A DNA stretch of 64,000 nucleotides, taken from contig JAUSAB010000054.1 of assembly GCA_030653035.1 (NCBI GenBank), forward strand, positions 1 to 64,000. Direction: 5' to 3'. Positions 9,365 to 20,295 of this stretch are shown here, in pieces (positions within the stretch are counted from its first letter, which is position 1; each line of letters starts with the position of its first letter). The notes below the pieces were generated by a model that worked only from the letters and a program-made list of their open reading frames with translations, did not search any database and was not told the DNA's origin. Source of the stretch: Desulfocapsaceae bacterium (GTDB lineage: Bacteria > Desulfobacterota > Desulfobulbia > Desulfobulbales > Desulfocapsaceae). Both the position numbers and the translations under genes were made by a program.

Positions 9365-10690
9365 ATGTGCAGAGTCTATCTTATTTTATCTTTTTTTCTG
9401 TTCGGTTATGCCTCTTCTGTTTTTGCGGTTGAAGGAGATCCTCATTCAGCTCAACCGGCTATCTGGACAGCTCGTCAATCCGTGCATTTTGCGCTGACCC
9501 ATAGCCCTGACAGTCAGATAGCAACCCAGAGAATCGAGGCGGCCAAGGCCATGGTTAATCAGGTTAAGGCCAGCTATTATCCACAAATTGGCCTTAATGC
9601 TGAATATACCCAAACCAATAATCCCATGTATTCCTTCGGGAATATCCTCAATCAGGGGCAGTTTGATCAAGCCATAGATTTTAACAACCCAGGCCGTACC
9701 GATGATCTGAACCTGCGGGCGGGCCTGCAATATCGCCTTTATAATGGCGGCCGTGATCAAGCCGGAGTAAAGGCGGCAGAGGCCGGGGTTGCGGTATCAG
9801 AGATGCAGCAGGTGACGGTGTTCTCCCAGCTTGGTTTTGAAGTGGTACGGACCTTTTATACCATTGCCCAAGCCATGGACATGCTGGAAGCGCATCAAGC
9901 ATCAATCAAGGCAATAGAAATCTCTCTCATTGTGGCCCGGGCGCGCTTTGAGGCCGGAGATCTGCTGAAGGCTGATCTGTTGAATATTGAAGTACAGGAA
10001 TCCATGGCCAAGGAGAATTTGATTTTAGCGGAGCATAGTCTGGAGCTTGCCCGCAAGGCCTTTCTGGGTCTTCTCGGCCTGCGTGAAGGACAGGTATTTA
10101 TTAATACCGTCCAGGAAAGTGAACAGGAACTGCCGGAAGATCGCAATTATGGAAAACGTCCGGAACTCAAAGAAATTGAGGGACAGATTGAGGCGGCAGA
10201 GGCTGAATTACGGGTAGCTGAGGGAGGACGATACCCCACAGTCGATGGTCTGGCCCATTACCAATATGATGGCGGGGTTGTCCTGCATGGCTCGGGAGAC
10301 TCCTGGATGGGTGGAGTCCGGGTCAACTATCCCCTGTTTACCGGTGGAAAAACAGAGGCAGACATCGCGAATGCCCGGGCTAAAGTTGCCAGATTGACGG
10401 CTGAAAAACAGAAACTTGAGTTAACCATGGATTTCGAGGTAAAGCAGGCGGATCTTGCCTACAAGCAGGCAGAACAACGTTTGCAGGTTACTGAAAAAAT
10501 GTTTGAACAGGCGCTGGAAAGCGCTCGTCTAAGCCGGATTCGTTTCAAAGAAGGAGTAGTTCTCGCTTCCGATCTTATGAATATTGAAACCCGGTTGACC
10601 GAGGCCCAGGTACGGCAGACTGTCGCCAAGGCTGCTATCAGGGTGGCTGTTGCCGATTTACGCCGGGCAACAGGTCTTCCACAATTTTAA
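9365..10690 (+). CDS. TolC-family outer membrane efflux protein
   Basis: 441 residues with an N-terminal signal peptide (hydrophobic core about residues 4-21, ending near VFAVEG). Two homologous halves rich in long alpha-helices follow, as in the OEP/TolC channel-tunnel family. It would provide the outer-membrane exit duct for the RND pump encoded downstream. Helical repeats of the QRIEAAKAMVNQVKASYYP and RFEAGDLLKADLLNIE type are visible in the first half, and RIRFKEGVVLASDLMNIET in the second. It is separated from the adaptor gene by 323 bp, so it may have its own transcript. Confidence 0.85.
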   Translation: MCRVYLILSFFLFGYASSVFAVEGDPHSAQPAIWTARQSVHFALTHSPDSQIATQRIEAAKAMVNQVKASYYPQIGLNAEYTQTNNPMYSFGNILNQGQFDQAIDFNNPGRTDDLNLRAGLQYRLYNGGRDQAGVKAAEAGVAVSEMQQVTVFSQLGFEVVRTFYTIAQAMDMLEAHQASIKAIEISLIVARARFEAGDLLKADLLNIEVQESMAKENLILAEHSLELARKAFLGLLGLREGQVFINTVQESEQELPEDRNYGKRPELKEIEGQIEAAEAELRVAEGGRYPTVDGLAHYQYDGGVVLHGSGDSWMGGVRVNYPLFTGGKTEADIANARAKVARLTAEKQKLELTMDFEVKQADLAYKQAEQRLQVTEKMFEQALESARLSRIRFKEGVVLASDLMNIETRLTEAQVRQTVAKAAIRVAVADLRRATGLPQF

Positions 10691-11013
10691 CAGCTATTCG
10701 AAATAACCCCTTACATATTACATATTGCAGGCCAGAAATGGCTTAAGTCGCTTACTCCAGGGATAGAAGAAGATCGTGATCTGACTGACCATTTCGTCAC
10801 AGCTCATTATGCCGGTTGCAGCGTTTCCCCGGCAGGGTTATTTTGCAACGATGGCTTTTCCATAAGGATGCCCACAAGTTTTACAGTTCAGTTTTCAGCT
10901 CCAGAATAATGCGCCACACCTTTTCATAATACTCTTTTCAGAGTGCGCATCATGAAAACGAACATACTCAAATTATTTTTTTATTTTTAATATGTAGATA
11001 AGGACAATAGACA
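10691..11013 (+). other. Intergenic region between TolC-like and adaptor genes
   Basis: 323 bp with no supported reading frame. It is long for genes of one pump, so an internal promoter or regulator site is likely. A short stretch before the adaptor is a T/A-rich tract, and AAGGA lies just before the adaptor ATG. No known operator could be assigned. Confidence 0.4.
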
Positions 11014-12153
11014 ATGAAACGAGAAAAACATTTAGTAGGCTATTTACTGATGGCAGGGCTTGTTGCGCTTGCAGGATGCAAAGGGGGCCATGAGAACAAA
11101 CCCGCCCCCAAACTTCCGGTGGTGCAGGTAAGTATGCAGGAAGTAAAGACGAAGAATGTCAGATCACAAATTGAAGTGGTAGGAACGGTACAGGCGACCC
11201 AGCACGCCACCATTGCCCCCAGGATAAGCGGGCAGATTGTTGAAATGCCGGTAGTCCTCGGTTCACAGGTGCACAAGGGTAATCTTCTGGTCAAGATAAG
11301 CGCCGGCGAGATATCGGCCCGGTTGCTTCAAGCCCAGGCCCAACTTGAACAGGTCAGGAGAAATCTGGCACGGGAAGAGAAGCTGCAAAAACAAGAAGCA
11401 TCCACCCGTGAGGCTGTCAAATCGCTGCAGGATCAGGCCAGGATCGCTGAAAGTGCCCAGAAAGAGGCGCAAACCATGCTTGAGTATGCGACCATCACCG
11501 CCCCTTTTACCGGGATTGTAACCCGGAAGATTGCTAGTGTTGGTGATCTGGCGTCTCCAGGCGTCGCCTTGCTGGAACTGGAGAATGAAAAGGTCTTGCA
11601 GGTGGTGGCCCAGGTCCCTGAAGGGTTGATCCTCAAGGTACGCAAGGGAGATGTCCTACCCGTCTCTATTCCGGCTGCCGAGCTGTCCTTGAACGGAGAG
11701 GTGGCCGAAGTGGCCCCGGCGGCAGACCCTTCCTCACGTACTGCGTCAGTGAAAATTAATATAACGGCTGGCGCTGATATCAGGCCTGGCCAGTTTGCCA
11801 GGGTGACGCTGACCGGTTCTGAAGAGAAGTTTCTGACAATCAGCGACAAGGCCGTATTGTCCTTTGGCCAGATGGAGCGGGTATTTTTGATTGAAGACGC
11901 AGACCAAGGAGGACCCAGTGTCGCAAGCGTCAAGGAGGGTGCAGGAACAGCCAGCGTTGCCCGTCTTCGTCTGGTGCGAACAGGTGCGCGCTACGATGGG
12001 CAGGTTGAAATTCTGGCAGGTCTTGCGCCTGGCGATCGGGTGGTAGTAAGTGGAGGGGAAAAGCTGCAGGACGGGCAACCTCTGGATGTGCAGCCGCAGG
12101 CCAAGAATGGTTCGATATTGCGGGCGCCGAAGCAGGAGACGGAGCGGCCATGA
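11014..12153 (+). CDS. RND efflux periplasmic adaptor (membrane fusion protein), lipoprotein
   Basis: 379 residues. The N-terminus [20 protein letters not shown] ends in a lipobox with Cys22, so the mature protein should be anchored by lipid in the periplasm. A biotinyl-lipoyl-like half ([20 protein letters not shown], ~70-95), a helical hairpin (~105-160) and beta-barrel and membrane-proximal domains follow in the usual HlyD/AcrA order. It bridges the RND permease to the TolC-like channel. AAGGA precedes the ATG. The stop overlaps the permease start by four bases (ATGA), which implies coupled translation. Confidence 0.9.
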   Translation: MKREKHLVGYLLMAGLVALAGCKGGHENKPAPKLPVVQVSMQEVKTKNVRSQIEVVGTVQATQHATIAPRISGQIVEMPVVLGSQVHKGNLLVKISAGEISARLLQAQAQLEQVRRNLAREEKLQKQEASTREAVKSLQDQARIAESAQKEAQTMLEYATITAPFTGIVTRKIASVGDLASPGVALLELENEKVLQVVAQVPEGLILKVRKGDVLPVSIPAAELSLNGEVAEVAPAADPSSRTASVKINITAGADIRPGQFARVTLTGSEEKFLTISDKAVLSFGQMERVFLIEDADQGGPSVASVKEGAGTASVARLRLVRTGARYDGQVEILAGLAPGDRVVVSGGEKLQDGQPLDVQPQAKNGSILRAPKQETERP

Positions 12154-15100
12154 GCAGTCAGAATCTTCTTGATAAACCAGGTTTTGCCGGCCGGATAGCC
12201 GCCATCTTTGTTAACTCAAGGTTGACACCGGTTGGTATCCTGGCCTCGTTGCTCATGGGCCTGATTGCTATTGTCATGCTGCCCAGAGAGGAAGAGCCGC
12301 AGATCAAGGTTCCCATGATTGATGTCATGGTCTCCATGCCCGGGGCCACCCCCAAGGAGGTGGAGGAACGGCTGTCCATCCCCATGGAAAAGCTGCTCTA
12401 TGAACTGCCGGGGGTGGAATATATCTACTCCACCTCCCAGTCCGGTCAATCTCTGCTGGTCGTGCGTTTTTATGTTGGTGAAGATCTGCAGACCTCTATT
12501 GTCCGCTTGAACCAGAAACTGGCCACCAATTTTGATCGTATTCCACACGGGGTTTCCACGCCGCTTGTCAAACCGCATATCATTGATGATGTACCCATCC
12601 TGGCCCTGACCTTTCACAGTAACACCTATGACCACTATACCCTGCGCCGGGTGGCGGCCCAGGTGAATGATGCAATCAAGAGTATCCACAAGGTAGCGGA
12701 AACCACCTTGATTGGCGGGACCAAACGTCAGCTCAGGATCCTTTTTGATCCTCTGCTCCTAGCTGCACGCAATCTAACAGTGGCTGATCTGGTGCCGAAG
12801 ATCCAGCAGGCCAACCGTCAGGATTGTTCCGGGCGGCTAACGACTCGAAATCAGGAGATCCTGCTGCAGACCGGGGAGTTCCTGAGCAGTGCTGAAGCGA
12901 TTGGTCGACTGGTGGTGGGTCTCTATGAGGGAGGCCCCGTTTATCTTGACGAAGTGGCCCAGATCCTGGACGGTCCTGAAGAGCCCGACAATTACGTCCT
13001 TTTCGGTGAGGCTGGTGGACATGGCCAGGAAGCGGCAGTAACCCTCTCCGTTGCCAAACGTCCCGGGGCCAACGCCGTGAGCGTCGTGAACGAGGTGCTA
13101 AGCAAAGTGGAAAGCCTGAAAGGCACCTTGATTCCCGCTGATTTGAAGGTAACAGTGACCCGTAATTACGGGGCCACGGCTGCAGAAAAATCCAATGAAC
13201 TGCTGCTCCATATGGGGATCGCAGTCTTTGGCGTGGCCGTGCTCATTCTCTTTTTTCTGGGGTGGCGGGAATCGATGATCGTCATGCTGGCCATCCCCTC
13301 CACCCTGGCCCTGACCCTGCTCGTCTTTTATCTCTACGGCTATACCCTCAACCGCATCACCCTCTTCGCCCTGATTTTTTCCATCGGTATCCTGGTCGAT
13401 GACGCCATTGTGGTGGTGGAAAATATTGTCCGCCACATGCGTCTGCCTGCCAGCCGTGACCGCTCACTCGTGGATGTGGCGGTAGAGGCCGTCATTGAGG
13501 TGGGGAATCCCACCATTCTAGCCACCTGGGCGGTTATTGCCGCCATCCTGCCCATGGCCTTTGTCGGCGGACTCATGGGCCCCTATATGCGACCTATTCC
13601 CATTGGATCGTCGGCCGCCATGATCTTTTCATTGATCATTGCCTTTACCGTGACCCCCTGGGCCGCCACCCATATCCTGAAGAAAAAATGCAGCCCCAGT
13701 GAGTGTGCTGTCGATGATGGTCATACGGAAGATCATGCCCCAAATGATTTTTTCACCAGACTCTATCACCGGATCATGGATCCGCTACTGGCAAGCGGTT
13801 CCTGGCGTCTGCTCTTTTTTGCGGTCATTATTTCCCTGCTGCTCGGCACCTGCTCCATGGTCTATTTCGGCTTGGTCAAAGTGAAGATGCTGCCCTTTGA
13901 CAACAAGAGTGAATTTCAGGTGATTCTCAATATGCCCGAGGGCTCGACTCTGGAACAGACCAGCCGGGTGGCGCTCGAAATGGCTGAGAAGATCAAGAAT
14001 GATCCCGCCGTAATCAATTATCAGGTTTATACCGGCACGGCCTCGCCCTATAACTTTAATGGCCTTGTCCGCCACTATTTTATGCGCAGCGGCCCAACGG
14101 TGGCCGATATTCAGGTGAACCTGCGACCCAAACATGAGCGAGATGTACAAAGCCATGCCATTGCCGTGCGGGTGCGTCCGGAGGTGGCAGCCATTGCCAA
14201 GAAATACGGGGCAACAGTGGCCGTAGCGGAAGTACCACCCGGCCCGCCAGTGCTTCAAACCCTGGTGGCTGAGATCTACGGCCCCACGGATGCTGACCGG
14301 GTACGGCTGGCAGAATCAGTCAAGAAGGTCTTTGAGAGCTCCGAGGGAGTGGTGGATGTGGGCTGGTACCGGGAGACCGAGCGCAAGCGGCTGGTGCTGA
14401 CCGTGGACAAGGAAAAGGCGGCCTTGAACGGAATCTCCGAGGATGAAATCACCCGTACCGTCCATCTGGCCACTCAGGGAACGTCCATTGACCTCTTTCA
14501 TCAACCGGGTGACAAAGAAGAGATCAATCTGGTGCTGGAACTGCCCCGTGAACTCAGGGCCCGCGTCGATGGAGTTCTGAATATTTCCCTGCGCTCATCG
14601 ACGAATCCACAGGGTAAAGAGGCCCTGGTGCCGCTCCGGGAACTGGTACGGGTAACCGAGGCACCGGTTGATCAACCCATCTACCGGAAAAACCTCAAAC
14701 CGGTGATCTATGTCACCGGCGATGTGGCTGGCACCGTAGAGAGTCCGGTTTATGCCATTCTCGATATGAACAAGAAGCTGGCGGCGCTCAGTGCCCGTGA
14801 TTATGGCGGACTGCAGGACAAGGTGCAGATCTATAACCTGAATCAGCCCTTCATGGAGGCTGAACCCGCCATGAAATGGGATGGTGAGTGGCATATAACC
14901 CTTGAGGTCTTTCGGGATCTGGGCCTCGCCTTCTGCGTGGTGATGATCCTGATCTATATGCTGATGGTCGGCTGGTTCAAGGATTATTTCACTCCACTGG
15001 TGGTCATGGCGGCCATCCCCTTTTCCTTGATCGGCATCCTGCCTGCCCATTGGGGGTTCGGCGCCTTTTTCACCGCCACCTCCATGATCGGTTTCATGGC

Positions 15101-15398
15101 CGGGGCCGGTATTGTGGTGCGAAACTCTATCATCTTGGTCGATTTTATCGAACTGCGGATCAGTCATGGCCTGCCCTTGGCTGAAGCAGTAGTTGAGGCC
15201 GGGGCCATCCGCTTCCGGCCCATGCTGCTCACCGCCCTGGCGGTGGTCGTTGGCGCCTCGGTAATCCTGGCCGATCCAATCTTTCAGGGTCTGGCCATCT
15301 CCTTGATGTTTGGCGAGATTGCTTCACTCCTAATCAGCCGCATGGCAGTACCCGTACTCTATTTCATGCTGAAAAATAAAAAGAAGGTGTCGGTTTGA
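12150..15398 (+). CDS. RND efflux permease, AcrB/HAE family
   Basis: 1082 residues, the usual size for an AcrB-type proton-driven exporter. The N-terminal helix is followed by a conserved periplasmic segment ([20 protein letters not shown]). The transmembrane-4 motif [15 protein letters not shown] holds the two proton-relay aspartates near residues 417-418. A second set of six helices ends in [18 protein letters not shown], where one expected acidic/charged relay residue is present as R. Substrates cannot be read from the sequence. It lacks the metal-pump CusA signature as far as I can see, so drugs, lipids or organic solutes are more likely. Translation is coupled to the adaptor. Confidence 0.88.
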   Translation: MSSQNLLDKPGFAGRIAAIFVNSRLTPVGILASLLMGLIAIVMLPREEEPQIKVPMIDVMVSMPGATPKEVEERLSIPMEKLLYELPGVEYIYSTSQSGQSLLVVRFYVGEDLQTSIVRLNQKLATNFDRIPHGVSTPLVKPHIIDDVPILALTFHSNTYDHYTLRRVAAQVNDAIKSIHKVAETTLIGGTKRQLRILFDPLLLAARNLTVADLVPKIQQANRQDCSGRLTTRNQEILLQTGEFLSSAEAIGRLVVGLYEGGPVYLDEVAQILDGPEEPDNYVLFGEAGGHGQEAAVTLSVAKRPGANAVSVVNEVLSKVESLKGTLIPADLKVTVTRNYGATAAEKSNELLLHMGIAVFGVAVLILFFLGWRESMIVMLAIPSTLALTLLVFYLYGYTLNRITLFALIFSIGILVDDAIVVVENIVRHMRLPASRDRSLVDVAVEAVIEVGNPTILATWAVIAAILPMAFVGGLMGPYMRPIPIGSSAAMIFSLIIAFTVTPWAATHILKKKCSPSECAVDDGHTEDHAPNDFFTRLYHRIMDPLLASGSWRLLFFAVIISLLLGTCSMVYFGLVKVKMLPFDNKSEFQVILNMPEGSTLEQTSRVALEMAEKIKNDPAVINYQVYTGTASPYNFNGLVRHYFMRSGPTVADIQVNLRPKHERDVQSHAIAVRVRPEVAAIAKKYGATVAVAEVPPGPPVLQTLVAEIYGPTDADRVRLAESVKKVFESSEGVVDVGWYRETERKRLVLTVDKEKAALNGISEDEITRTVHLATQGTSIDLFHQPGDKEEINLVLELPRELRARVDGVLNISLRSSTNPQGKEALVPLRELVRVTEAPVDQPIYRKNLKPVIYVTGDVAGTVESPVYAILDMNKKLAALSARDYGGLQDKVQIYNLNQPFMEAEPAMKWDGEWHITLEVFRDLGLAFCVVMILIYMLMVGWFKDYFTPLVVMAAIPFSLIGILPAHWGFGAFFTATSMIGFMAGAGIVVRNSIILVDFIELRISHGLPLAEAVVEAGAIRFRPMLLTALAVVVGASVILADPIFQGLAISLMFGEIASLLISRMAVPVLYFMLKNKKKVSV

Positions 15399-15465
15399 AC
15401 ATCAGGAAAGCAAGTAAGTATCGTGGTGAAGAAGTAAGCTTTAGTTGTTTTAACGAGTATCCATT

Positions 15466-17643
15466 ATGAACTCTCCACAGAACTATACCCTCGTTGCCAC
15501 CTGTGCTGCCGGCTTGGAATCCCTTGTCCATGAAGAGATCACCTCCTTTGGTGGCAGGGAGATCGTCCGGGCCAAGGGAGTGGTTACCTGGCAGGGAGAT
15601 CTGGCCAGCGGCTATCGGGCCTGTCTCTGGTCCCGTTTCGCCTCGCGCGTCCTGCTGCAGCTGGCCGAGTTTCCGGCGGCCAATGACACCGAGCTCTACA
15701 ACCAGTGCGGCACCATCAACTGGCAGGAGCACATGGATACCGACTCCACCTTTGCCATTGACTGCACCCTGAGCGATTCCACCATCACCCACAGCCAATA
15801 TGCCGCCCTCCGGGTCAAAGACGCGCTGGTGGACCAGTTTCGGGACCGGAGCGGTGAACGTCCCTCCGTCCAGGTTGAACGGCCTGATCTGCAAATCCGG
15901 CTTCATATCCATAGCAACCAGGCAACCCTGTCCCTTGATCTCTCCGGTGAGAGCCTGCATCGTCGCGGCTACCGGGTGGAAGGTGCCATTGCCCCGCTCA
16001 AGGAAAGCCTGGCCGCGGGCATTGTCGCCCTCACCGGCTGGAACCGGGATGTTGAGATCGACGCCTTCTTTCTTGATCCCATGTGCGGCTCGGGCACCCT
16101 GCTCATTGAGGCGGCCCTGCTCTATGGTGATTCCGCACCCGGCCTCTGGCGCAGCTATTTTGGTTTCATGGGCTGGAAGGGTCACGATGAAGGCCTCTGG
16201 TCCTTACTTGTTGATGAGGCAGTCGCACGGGAAGAAACGGGGCTGGATCGGCCATGGCCGATGATTCTTGGCTACGATGCGGATCCGGTGGTGGTGGCGG
16301 CTGCCCGCAAGAATATTGAGAAGGCAGGGCTAACGGAAAAGATCCGGGTCAAACAAGGCCAGCTTGCCAACCTGAAACGACCGGCGAACGAGGGGTTTCT
16401 TATCTGTAATCCGCCCTATGGTGAGCGTCTGAATGAAGTGGACGAGGCGGTCCAGCTCTATCGGGCCTTGGGCCGGGTAGCACGGCAGGAGTTTGTCGGC
16501 TGGCAGGTGGGATTCTTTATTGCCGGACCTGATTTTGCCGATCGCTTTGGTCTGCCATGGCTGGCCAGCCATCGACTCTTTAACGGGCCGCTCGCCTGTC
16601 GCCTCTTTTGTGCGGAGGTGGCGGAGTCTGATCTGGAGCCGGAATTCCACTGGCAGGTTGCCCCAGAATTGTTTCAAGGCGAGGGGTCAGAATTTGCCAA
16701 CCGCTTGAGCAAGAATCTGAAAAACAGACTGAAATGGGCGGAACGAGAGAAGATTACCTGTTTCCGGATCTATGATCGGGATCTTCCTGAATACAATGTA
16801 ACCATTGATCTCTACGGCAAGTGGATTCATGTGCAGGAGTATGCGCCGCCTGCCACCATTGATCCTGAGCTTGCCGCAACCCGCTTCAGCCTGGCGCTGG
16901 CCATGATCCGTGAGGTGCTGGGAGTGCGGAGGGACCGGATCTTCATCAAGACCCGTAAAAAGCAGAAAGGCAAGGAGCAGTACCAGAAACAGGGCAGTCG
17001 TAACAAGATGTATGAAGTGCGGGAAGGGAACTGTTTTCTGCTGGTCAATTTCACCGATTACCTCGATACCGGCCTCTTTCTTGATCATCGGATCACCAGA
17101 AACCGTATTGGCCAACTTGCCGCCGGCAAGCGGTTTCTCAACCTCTTTGCCTATACCGGAACGGCTACCATCCATGCGGCCAGGGGCGGCGCGGAATCAA
17201 CCACCACCGTTGACCTGTCAGCCACCTATCTGAGTTGGGCGAGGATGAATCTGTCCCTGAACGGCTATGGCGGCCCGGCCCACGCCACGATTCAGGAAGA
17301 CTGCCTCCGTTGGCTGGAAACTCCCCGTGGTCAGTATGATCTGATCTTTGTTGACCCCCCTACCTTTTCCAATACCAAAAAAGAAAACCGGGTTTTTGAT
17401 GTGCAGCGGGATCACGTACGGCTCCTGGAACTTGCCATGCGCCATCTGGCCCCTGGCGGTCTGCTGATCTTTTCCACTAATTTCCGCAAGTTTGTCCTGG
17501 ACGAATCATTAGGATCACGTTTTGCCATCCGCAATATCAGCCGTGAGACCATTCCGCTCGACTTTGAACGAAACAGCCGGATTCATCAATGCTGGGAATT
17601 TCGAAGTCCTGACTCTCTATCAAAAACTTCTTTGGCAACCTGA
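15466..17643 (+). CDS. rlmL: Bifunctional 23S rRNA methyltransferase RlmK/L
   Basis: 725 residues, close to the ~700 of E. coli RlmKL. It makes m2G2445 and m7G2069 in 23S rRNA during large-subunit assembly. An N-terminal THUMP domain (~1-155) leads to the RlmL methyltransferase, with catalytic NPPYGERL near residue 315. The C-terminal RlmK methyltransferase has FAYTGTATIHAARGGA near 560 and VDPPTFSNTKK near 629. The fusion is intact. It lies 67 bp after the RND gene on the same strand and may be read from the same transcript, but there is no functional link. Confidence 0.93.
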   Translation: MNSPQNYTLVATCAAGLESLVHEEITSFGGREIVRAKGVVTWQGDLASGYRACLWSRFASRVLLQLAEFPAANDTELYNQCGTINWQEHMDTDSTFAIDCTLSDSTITHSQYAALRVKDALVDQFRDRSGERPSVQVERPDLQIRLHIHSNQATLSLDLSGESLHRRGYRVEGAIAPLKESLAAGIVALTGWNRDVEIDAFFLDPMCGSGTLLIEAALLYGDSAPGLWRSYFGFMGWKGHDEGLWSLLVDEAVAREETGLDRPWPMILGYDADPVVVAAARKNIEKAGLTEKIRVKQGQLANLKRPANEGFLICNPPYGERLNEVDEAVQLYRALGRVARQEFVGWQVGFFIAGPDFADRFGLPWLASHRLFNGPLACRLFCAEVAESDLEPEFHWQVAPELFQGEGSEFANRLSKNLKNRLKWAEREKITCFRIYDRDLPEYNVTIDLYGKWIHVQEYAPPATIDPELAATRFSLALAMIREVLGVRRDRIFIKTRKKQKGKEQYQKQGSRNKMYEVREGNCFLLVNFTDYLDTGLFLDHRITRNRIGQLAAGKRFLNLFAYTGTATIHAARGGAESTTTVDLSATYLSWARMNLSLNGYGGPAHATIQEDCLRWLETPRGQYDLIFVDPPTFSNTKKENRVFDVQRDHVRLLELAMRHLAPGGLLIFSTNFRKFVLDESLGSRFAIRNISRETIPLDFERNSRIHQCWEFRSPDSLSKTSLAT

Positions 17644-17828
17644 CCGAGTCTGTTTAGCCAATAGCCTTGCAACTGAGATACCACTGGCAGACTGCACATG
17701 AACTGGGTGGTATTGTTGAAAATATGCACTGGACAATCAGGCCAAAGACCCCTATTTTTTATAACTACAGTACAAAATTGCAAAACAGTTACTTCTTTTT
17801 TAACTACATACTCATAAAGGAAACCACT

Positions 17829-18059
17829 ATGATCATCACCGACTGGATTCACACCATTGCCGGATTTTTAATCCTCCTCTCATTGGCCTTGGGGGTTGAG
17901 GCAAGTCCCCTCTTTCACCATCCATACTGGCTCTTTGTCACCGCCTTTGTCGGCGCCAATCTCTTCCAGTTCGGAATCACCAAATTCTGTCCCCTGGCCC
18001 TAATCCTGAAGGCCCTGGGAGTGGCCGAGGCACGGAGCTGCTGCAACACCGCAAAATAA
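17829..18059 (+). CDS. DUF2892 (YgaP-type) small membrane protein
   Basis: 76 residues with two membrane helices (about 7-24 and 34-50). The [19 protein letters not shown] stretch is characteristic of the DUF2892 domain found at the end of YgaP-type rhodanese proteins and as stand-alone proteins near sulfur genes. A Cys-Cys pair sits close to the C-terminus. The ATG at 17829 has AAAGGA upstream; a longer frame back to 17667 has none. Function unknown; a role in sulfur or thiol metabolism is only suggested by family neighbours elsewhere. Confidence 0.75.
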   Translation: MIITDWIHTIAGFLILLSLALGVEASPLFHHPYWLFVTAFVGANLFQFGITKFCPLALILKALGVAEARSCCNTAK

Positions 18060-18066
18060 TCTCAAC

Positions 18067-18102
18067 GCGGGCTACTCATGTGGAGCCACACGAATAGCCC
18101 GC
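18067..18102. terminator. Convergent terminator-like hairpin
   Basis: GCGGGCTA (18067-18074) pairs exactly with TAGCCCGC (18095-18102), with an inner TGTG/CACA stem. It separates the convergent DUF2892 and hydA genes. A T-tract is weak on both sides. Confidence 0.5.
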
Positions 18103-18106
18103 ATGC

Positions 18107-19381
18107 TCAATGCACTGAACAGGAGATACACGGGTCATAGGCCCGTACCAGCATCTCCGCCAGCAACTCAATCTCTTTATCCTTCTTACCCTGACCTGCA
18201 CAAAAGACAGCAAGCTCCTCAATATCATGGCGGATATTGGCATGATTCTGGCTGGTGGGGATCACACAATCGGCCTTGACAACCCTGCCTGCGGCGTCAA
18301 AATGCAGGCAGTGATAGAGGATGCCCCGGGGAACCTCCACTGCCGCCACCCCAATTCCTTCCCTGACTTCAACCGCCTGCCGGGGCTCCTGCCAGGGCAC
18401 GGCCAACAGATCATCAATCAACTGCATCGATTCCAGCACCACCTGCACACATTCCACCAGCTGGGCCACCACATTCATAAAGGGATTATGATTTATTGGT
18501 ATCAGTCCAAGCTCCTTGGCAATGACTTTAGCCGCCGGCAGCAGACCCGCAAAGTTATTATTGATCCGGGCCAGGGCGCCCACGGCAAAAGATTTCCGCG
18601 ACAGACGGCTCAGTTTTGAGGTAGACCACTCGGCCATATACTCATTGGTCATGGCCGCGTACTCCTGCTCCTTTTTGACCACCCCGTCTGTGGAAATAAG
18701 ATCGCCGCCGATAAAGGGATAATCGCCATTGCCATTCAGCGATACAAACTCGGTCTCCCGCTGGAAATCAGGGATGGAAAAACTCCTAAACAGCGAGACA
18801 CTGGCGTCAAGATCAGCAAGAGAAGCCTGCAACCGCTGCCGAAACTGGCCCAGACGATACCGGTCCGGCAACATGGTAAAACCACCGACCACGGTGCGGG
18901 TAGGGTGTAGCCGGCGGCCACCGACCTCGTCACAGATATCATTGGCCAGAAGTTTGAGGCGGAGGGCCTGCTGCACCACTGCCGGATGGCTCCGGGTCAG
19001 GGGCAGGACGCTGCCGACGCCTAAGTAATCAGGGGCCGCCAGAAAATAGATATGGAGGATATGGCTCTGCAGGGTCTCCATATGTTTAAGCAAGAGACGC
19101 AAGCGCTGAGTCTGCACCGTAGGCATGATTCCAAAGCCGTTTTCCACAGCCCGGATTGAGGCCAGGGTATGGCCAATAGAGCAGATCCCGCAGATCCGGC
19201 CGCAAAGATAGGGCGCGTTCTCAAAATGCTTGCCCACCAGGATGGCCTCAAAAAAACGCGGTGTCTCCACTACTTCCCAGCTGGCCTCCCGCACTTGGCC
19301 GTCCTGAATGACAATGCGGATATTGCCGTGCCCCTCCACCCTGGTCAGATGCTTGATATCAATATCACAAGAGATCTTCAT
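18107..19381 (-). CDS. hydA: NiFe hydrogenase large (alpha) subunit, sulfhydrogenase type
   Basis: 424 residues. It carries the NiFe active site of a cytoplasmic group 3b-like hydrogenase/sulfur reductase. The N-terminal ligand motif GRICGICSIGH gives Cys64 and Cys67, and the C-terminal motif DPCISCSVH gives Cys418 and Cys421. The protein ends at His424, directly after that motif, so there is no C-terminal peptide for a maturation protease to remove. The ATG at 19381 overlaps the hydD stop by four bases; an in-frame extension to 19606 is only the read-through of hydD. It is the last gene of hydB-G-D-A, the order known from Pyrococcus sulfhydrogenase. Confidence 0.93.
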   Translation of the reverse strand: MKISCDIDIKHLTRVEGHGNIRIVIQDGQVREASWEVVETPRFFEAILVGKHFENAPYLCGRICGICSIGHTLASIRAVENGFGIMPTVQTQRLRLLLKHMETLQSHILHIYFLAAPDYLGVGSVLPLTRSHPAVVQQALRLKLLANDICDEVGGRRLHPTRTVVGGFTMLPDRYRLGQFRQRLQASLADLDASVSLFRSFSIPDFQRETEFVSLNGNGDYPFIGGDLISTDGVVKKEQEYAAMTNEYMAEWSTSKLSRLSRKSFAVGALARINNNFAGLLPAAKVIAKELGLIPINHNPFMNVVAQLVECVQVVLESMQLIDDLLAVPWQEPRQAVEVREGIGVAAVEVPRGILYHCLHFDAAGRVVKADCVIPTSQNHANIRHDIEELAVFCAGQGKKDKEIELLAEMLVRAYDPCISCSVH

Positions 19382-20187
19382 CTTCCGTCCTCCTTCTTGC
19401 CTTTGACCTCGGCGACAAAATCGGCAAAGCCGCCAAAACATTCCAGTCGATCCATCATCCGCTCCGGGGAAATCCCCCTTTCCGCCATGATGATCTGCAA
19501 CCGGGCAAGATTGGCCTCGGGCGCCGGCCCGCGGCAGCCCCAGCAACCCAGACGGTTGGAAGGGCACCAGGCATCGCAGCCGGCCCGGGTCACCGGCCCT
19601 AGACAAGGCTCGCCCAGATCAAAGAGGCAGATATTCTCTCGGGCCTTACACTCCATGCACACCGGGTATTGAGGGTGATGGATCTCTTCACCCAGGACCA
19701 GAGCGGTAACGATCCGCTCCACCTCCTCCTTCTTGATCGGACAGCCATAGATCTCCAGATCCACCTTAATGACCGCGGAAAGAGGTTTTACTTCCTGGGT
19801 GTCGATAGGAAAAGAGCTATAGACCTCTTTTTTCACCCACTCCAGATCATTAAAACGATTCTTCAACTGGTTGACCCCGCCAAAGCAGGCACAACTGCCG
19901 AGGGCCACCACCAGCTTCGCCTTTGCACGAATATTTTTGAGCCGCTCTTCTTCATCAGCCCGGGTAATAGAGCCCTCAATAAAGGCAATCTCATACTCAT
20001 CACCCGCTTCCTTCATCCCCTCCCGAAAACGAACAATCTCCACCAGCGAGAGGAAATCAAGCAGGGTCGCCTCGTTATTGAGCAATTGAAGCTGGCAGCC
20101 TTCGCAGGAGCTTAACTCAAAAAAGCCCACCTTGGGCCTGGCCACCGGGACCCCCAAAAATGTTTTATTCGTCGTCATCTCAGACAC
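19378..20187 (-). CDS. hydD: NiFe hydrogenase small (delta) subunit, sulfhydrogenase type
   Basis: 269 residues. It carries the iron-sulfur relay between the NiFe site and the flavin subunit. Cluster ligands are visible as SSCEGCQLQ (Cys28, Cys31), GSCACFGG near residue 96, and a Cys-rich segment (CMECKARENIC, GCDAWCPSNRLGCWGCRG) that binds the medial and distal clusters. There is no twin-arginine signal, so the enzyme is cytoplasmic, as expected for group 3. An AGGTG ribosome binding site precedes the ATG. A 163-bp gap with a large hairpin separates it from hydG. Confidence 0.93.
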   Translation of the reverse strand: MSEMTTNKTFLGVPVARPKVGFFELSSCEGCQLQLLNNEATLLDFLSLVEIVRFREGMKEAGDEYEIAFIEGSITRADEEERLKNIRAKAKLVVALGSCACFGGVNQLKNRFNDLEWVKKEVYSSFPIDTQEVKPLSAVIKVDLEIYGCPIKKEEVERIVTALVLGEEIHHPQYPVCMECKARENICLFDLGEPCLGPVTRAGCDAWCPSNRLGCWGCRGPAPEANLARLQIIMAERGISPERMMDRLECFGGFADFVAEVKGKKEDGR

Positions 20188-20295
20188 CTGTTCGAAAATA
20201 ATTTAGCAGCGTTGTCAATATAAGACCTGTTGTTATCCGCCAAAGGCCTCTCCCAGAAACCGCCGGAAGAGACTGGCTGTTTGGAAAGAGGCATA

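Noticed and set aside
19382-19606. N-terminal extension of the hydrogenase large subunit
   Set aside because: It overlaps the hydD 3' end in another frame; the ATG at 19381 gives the conserved start and the usual four-base overlap.
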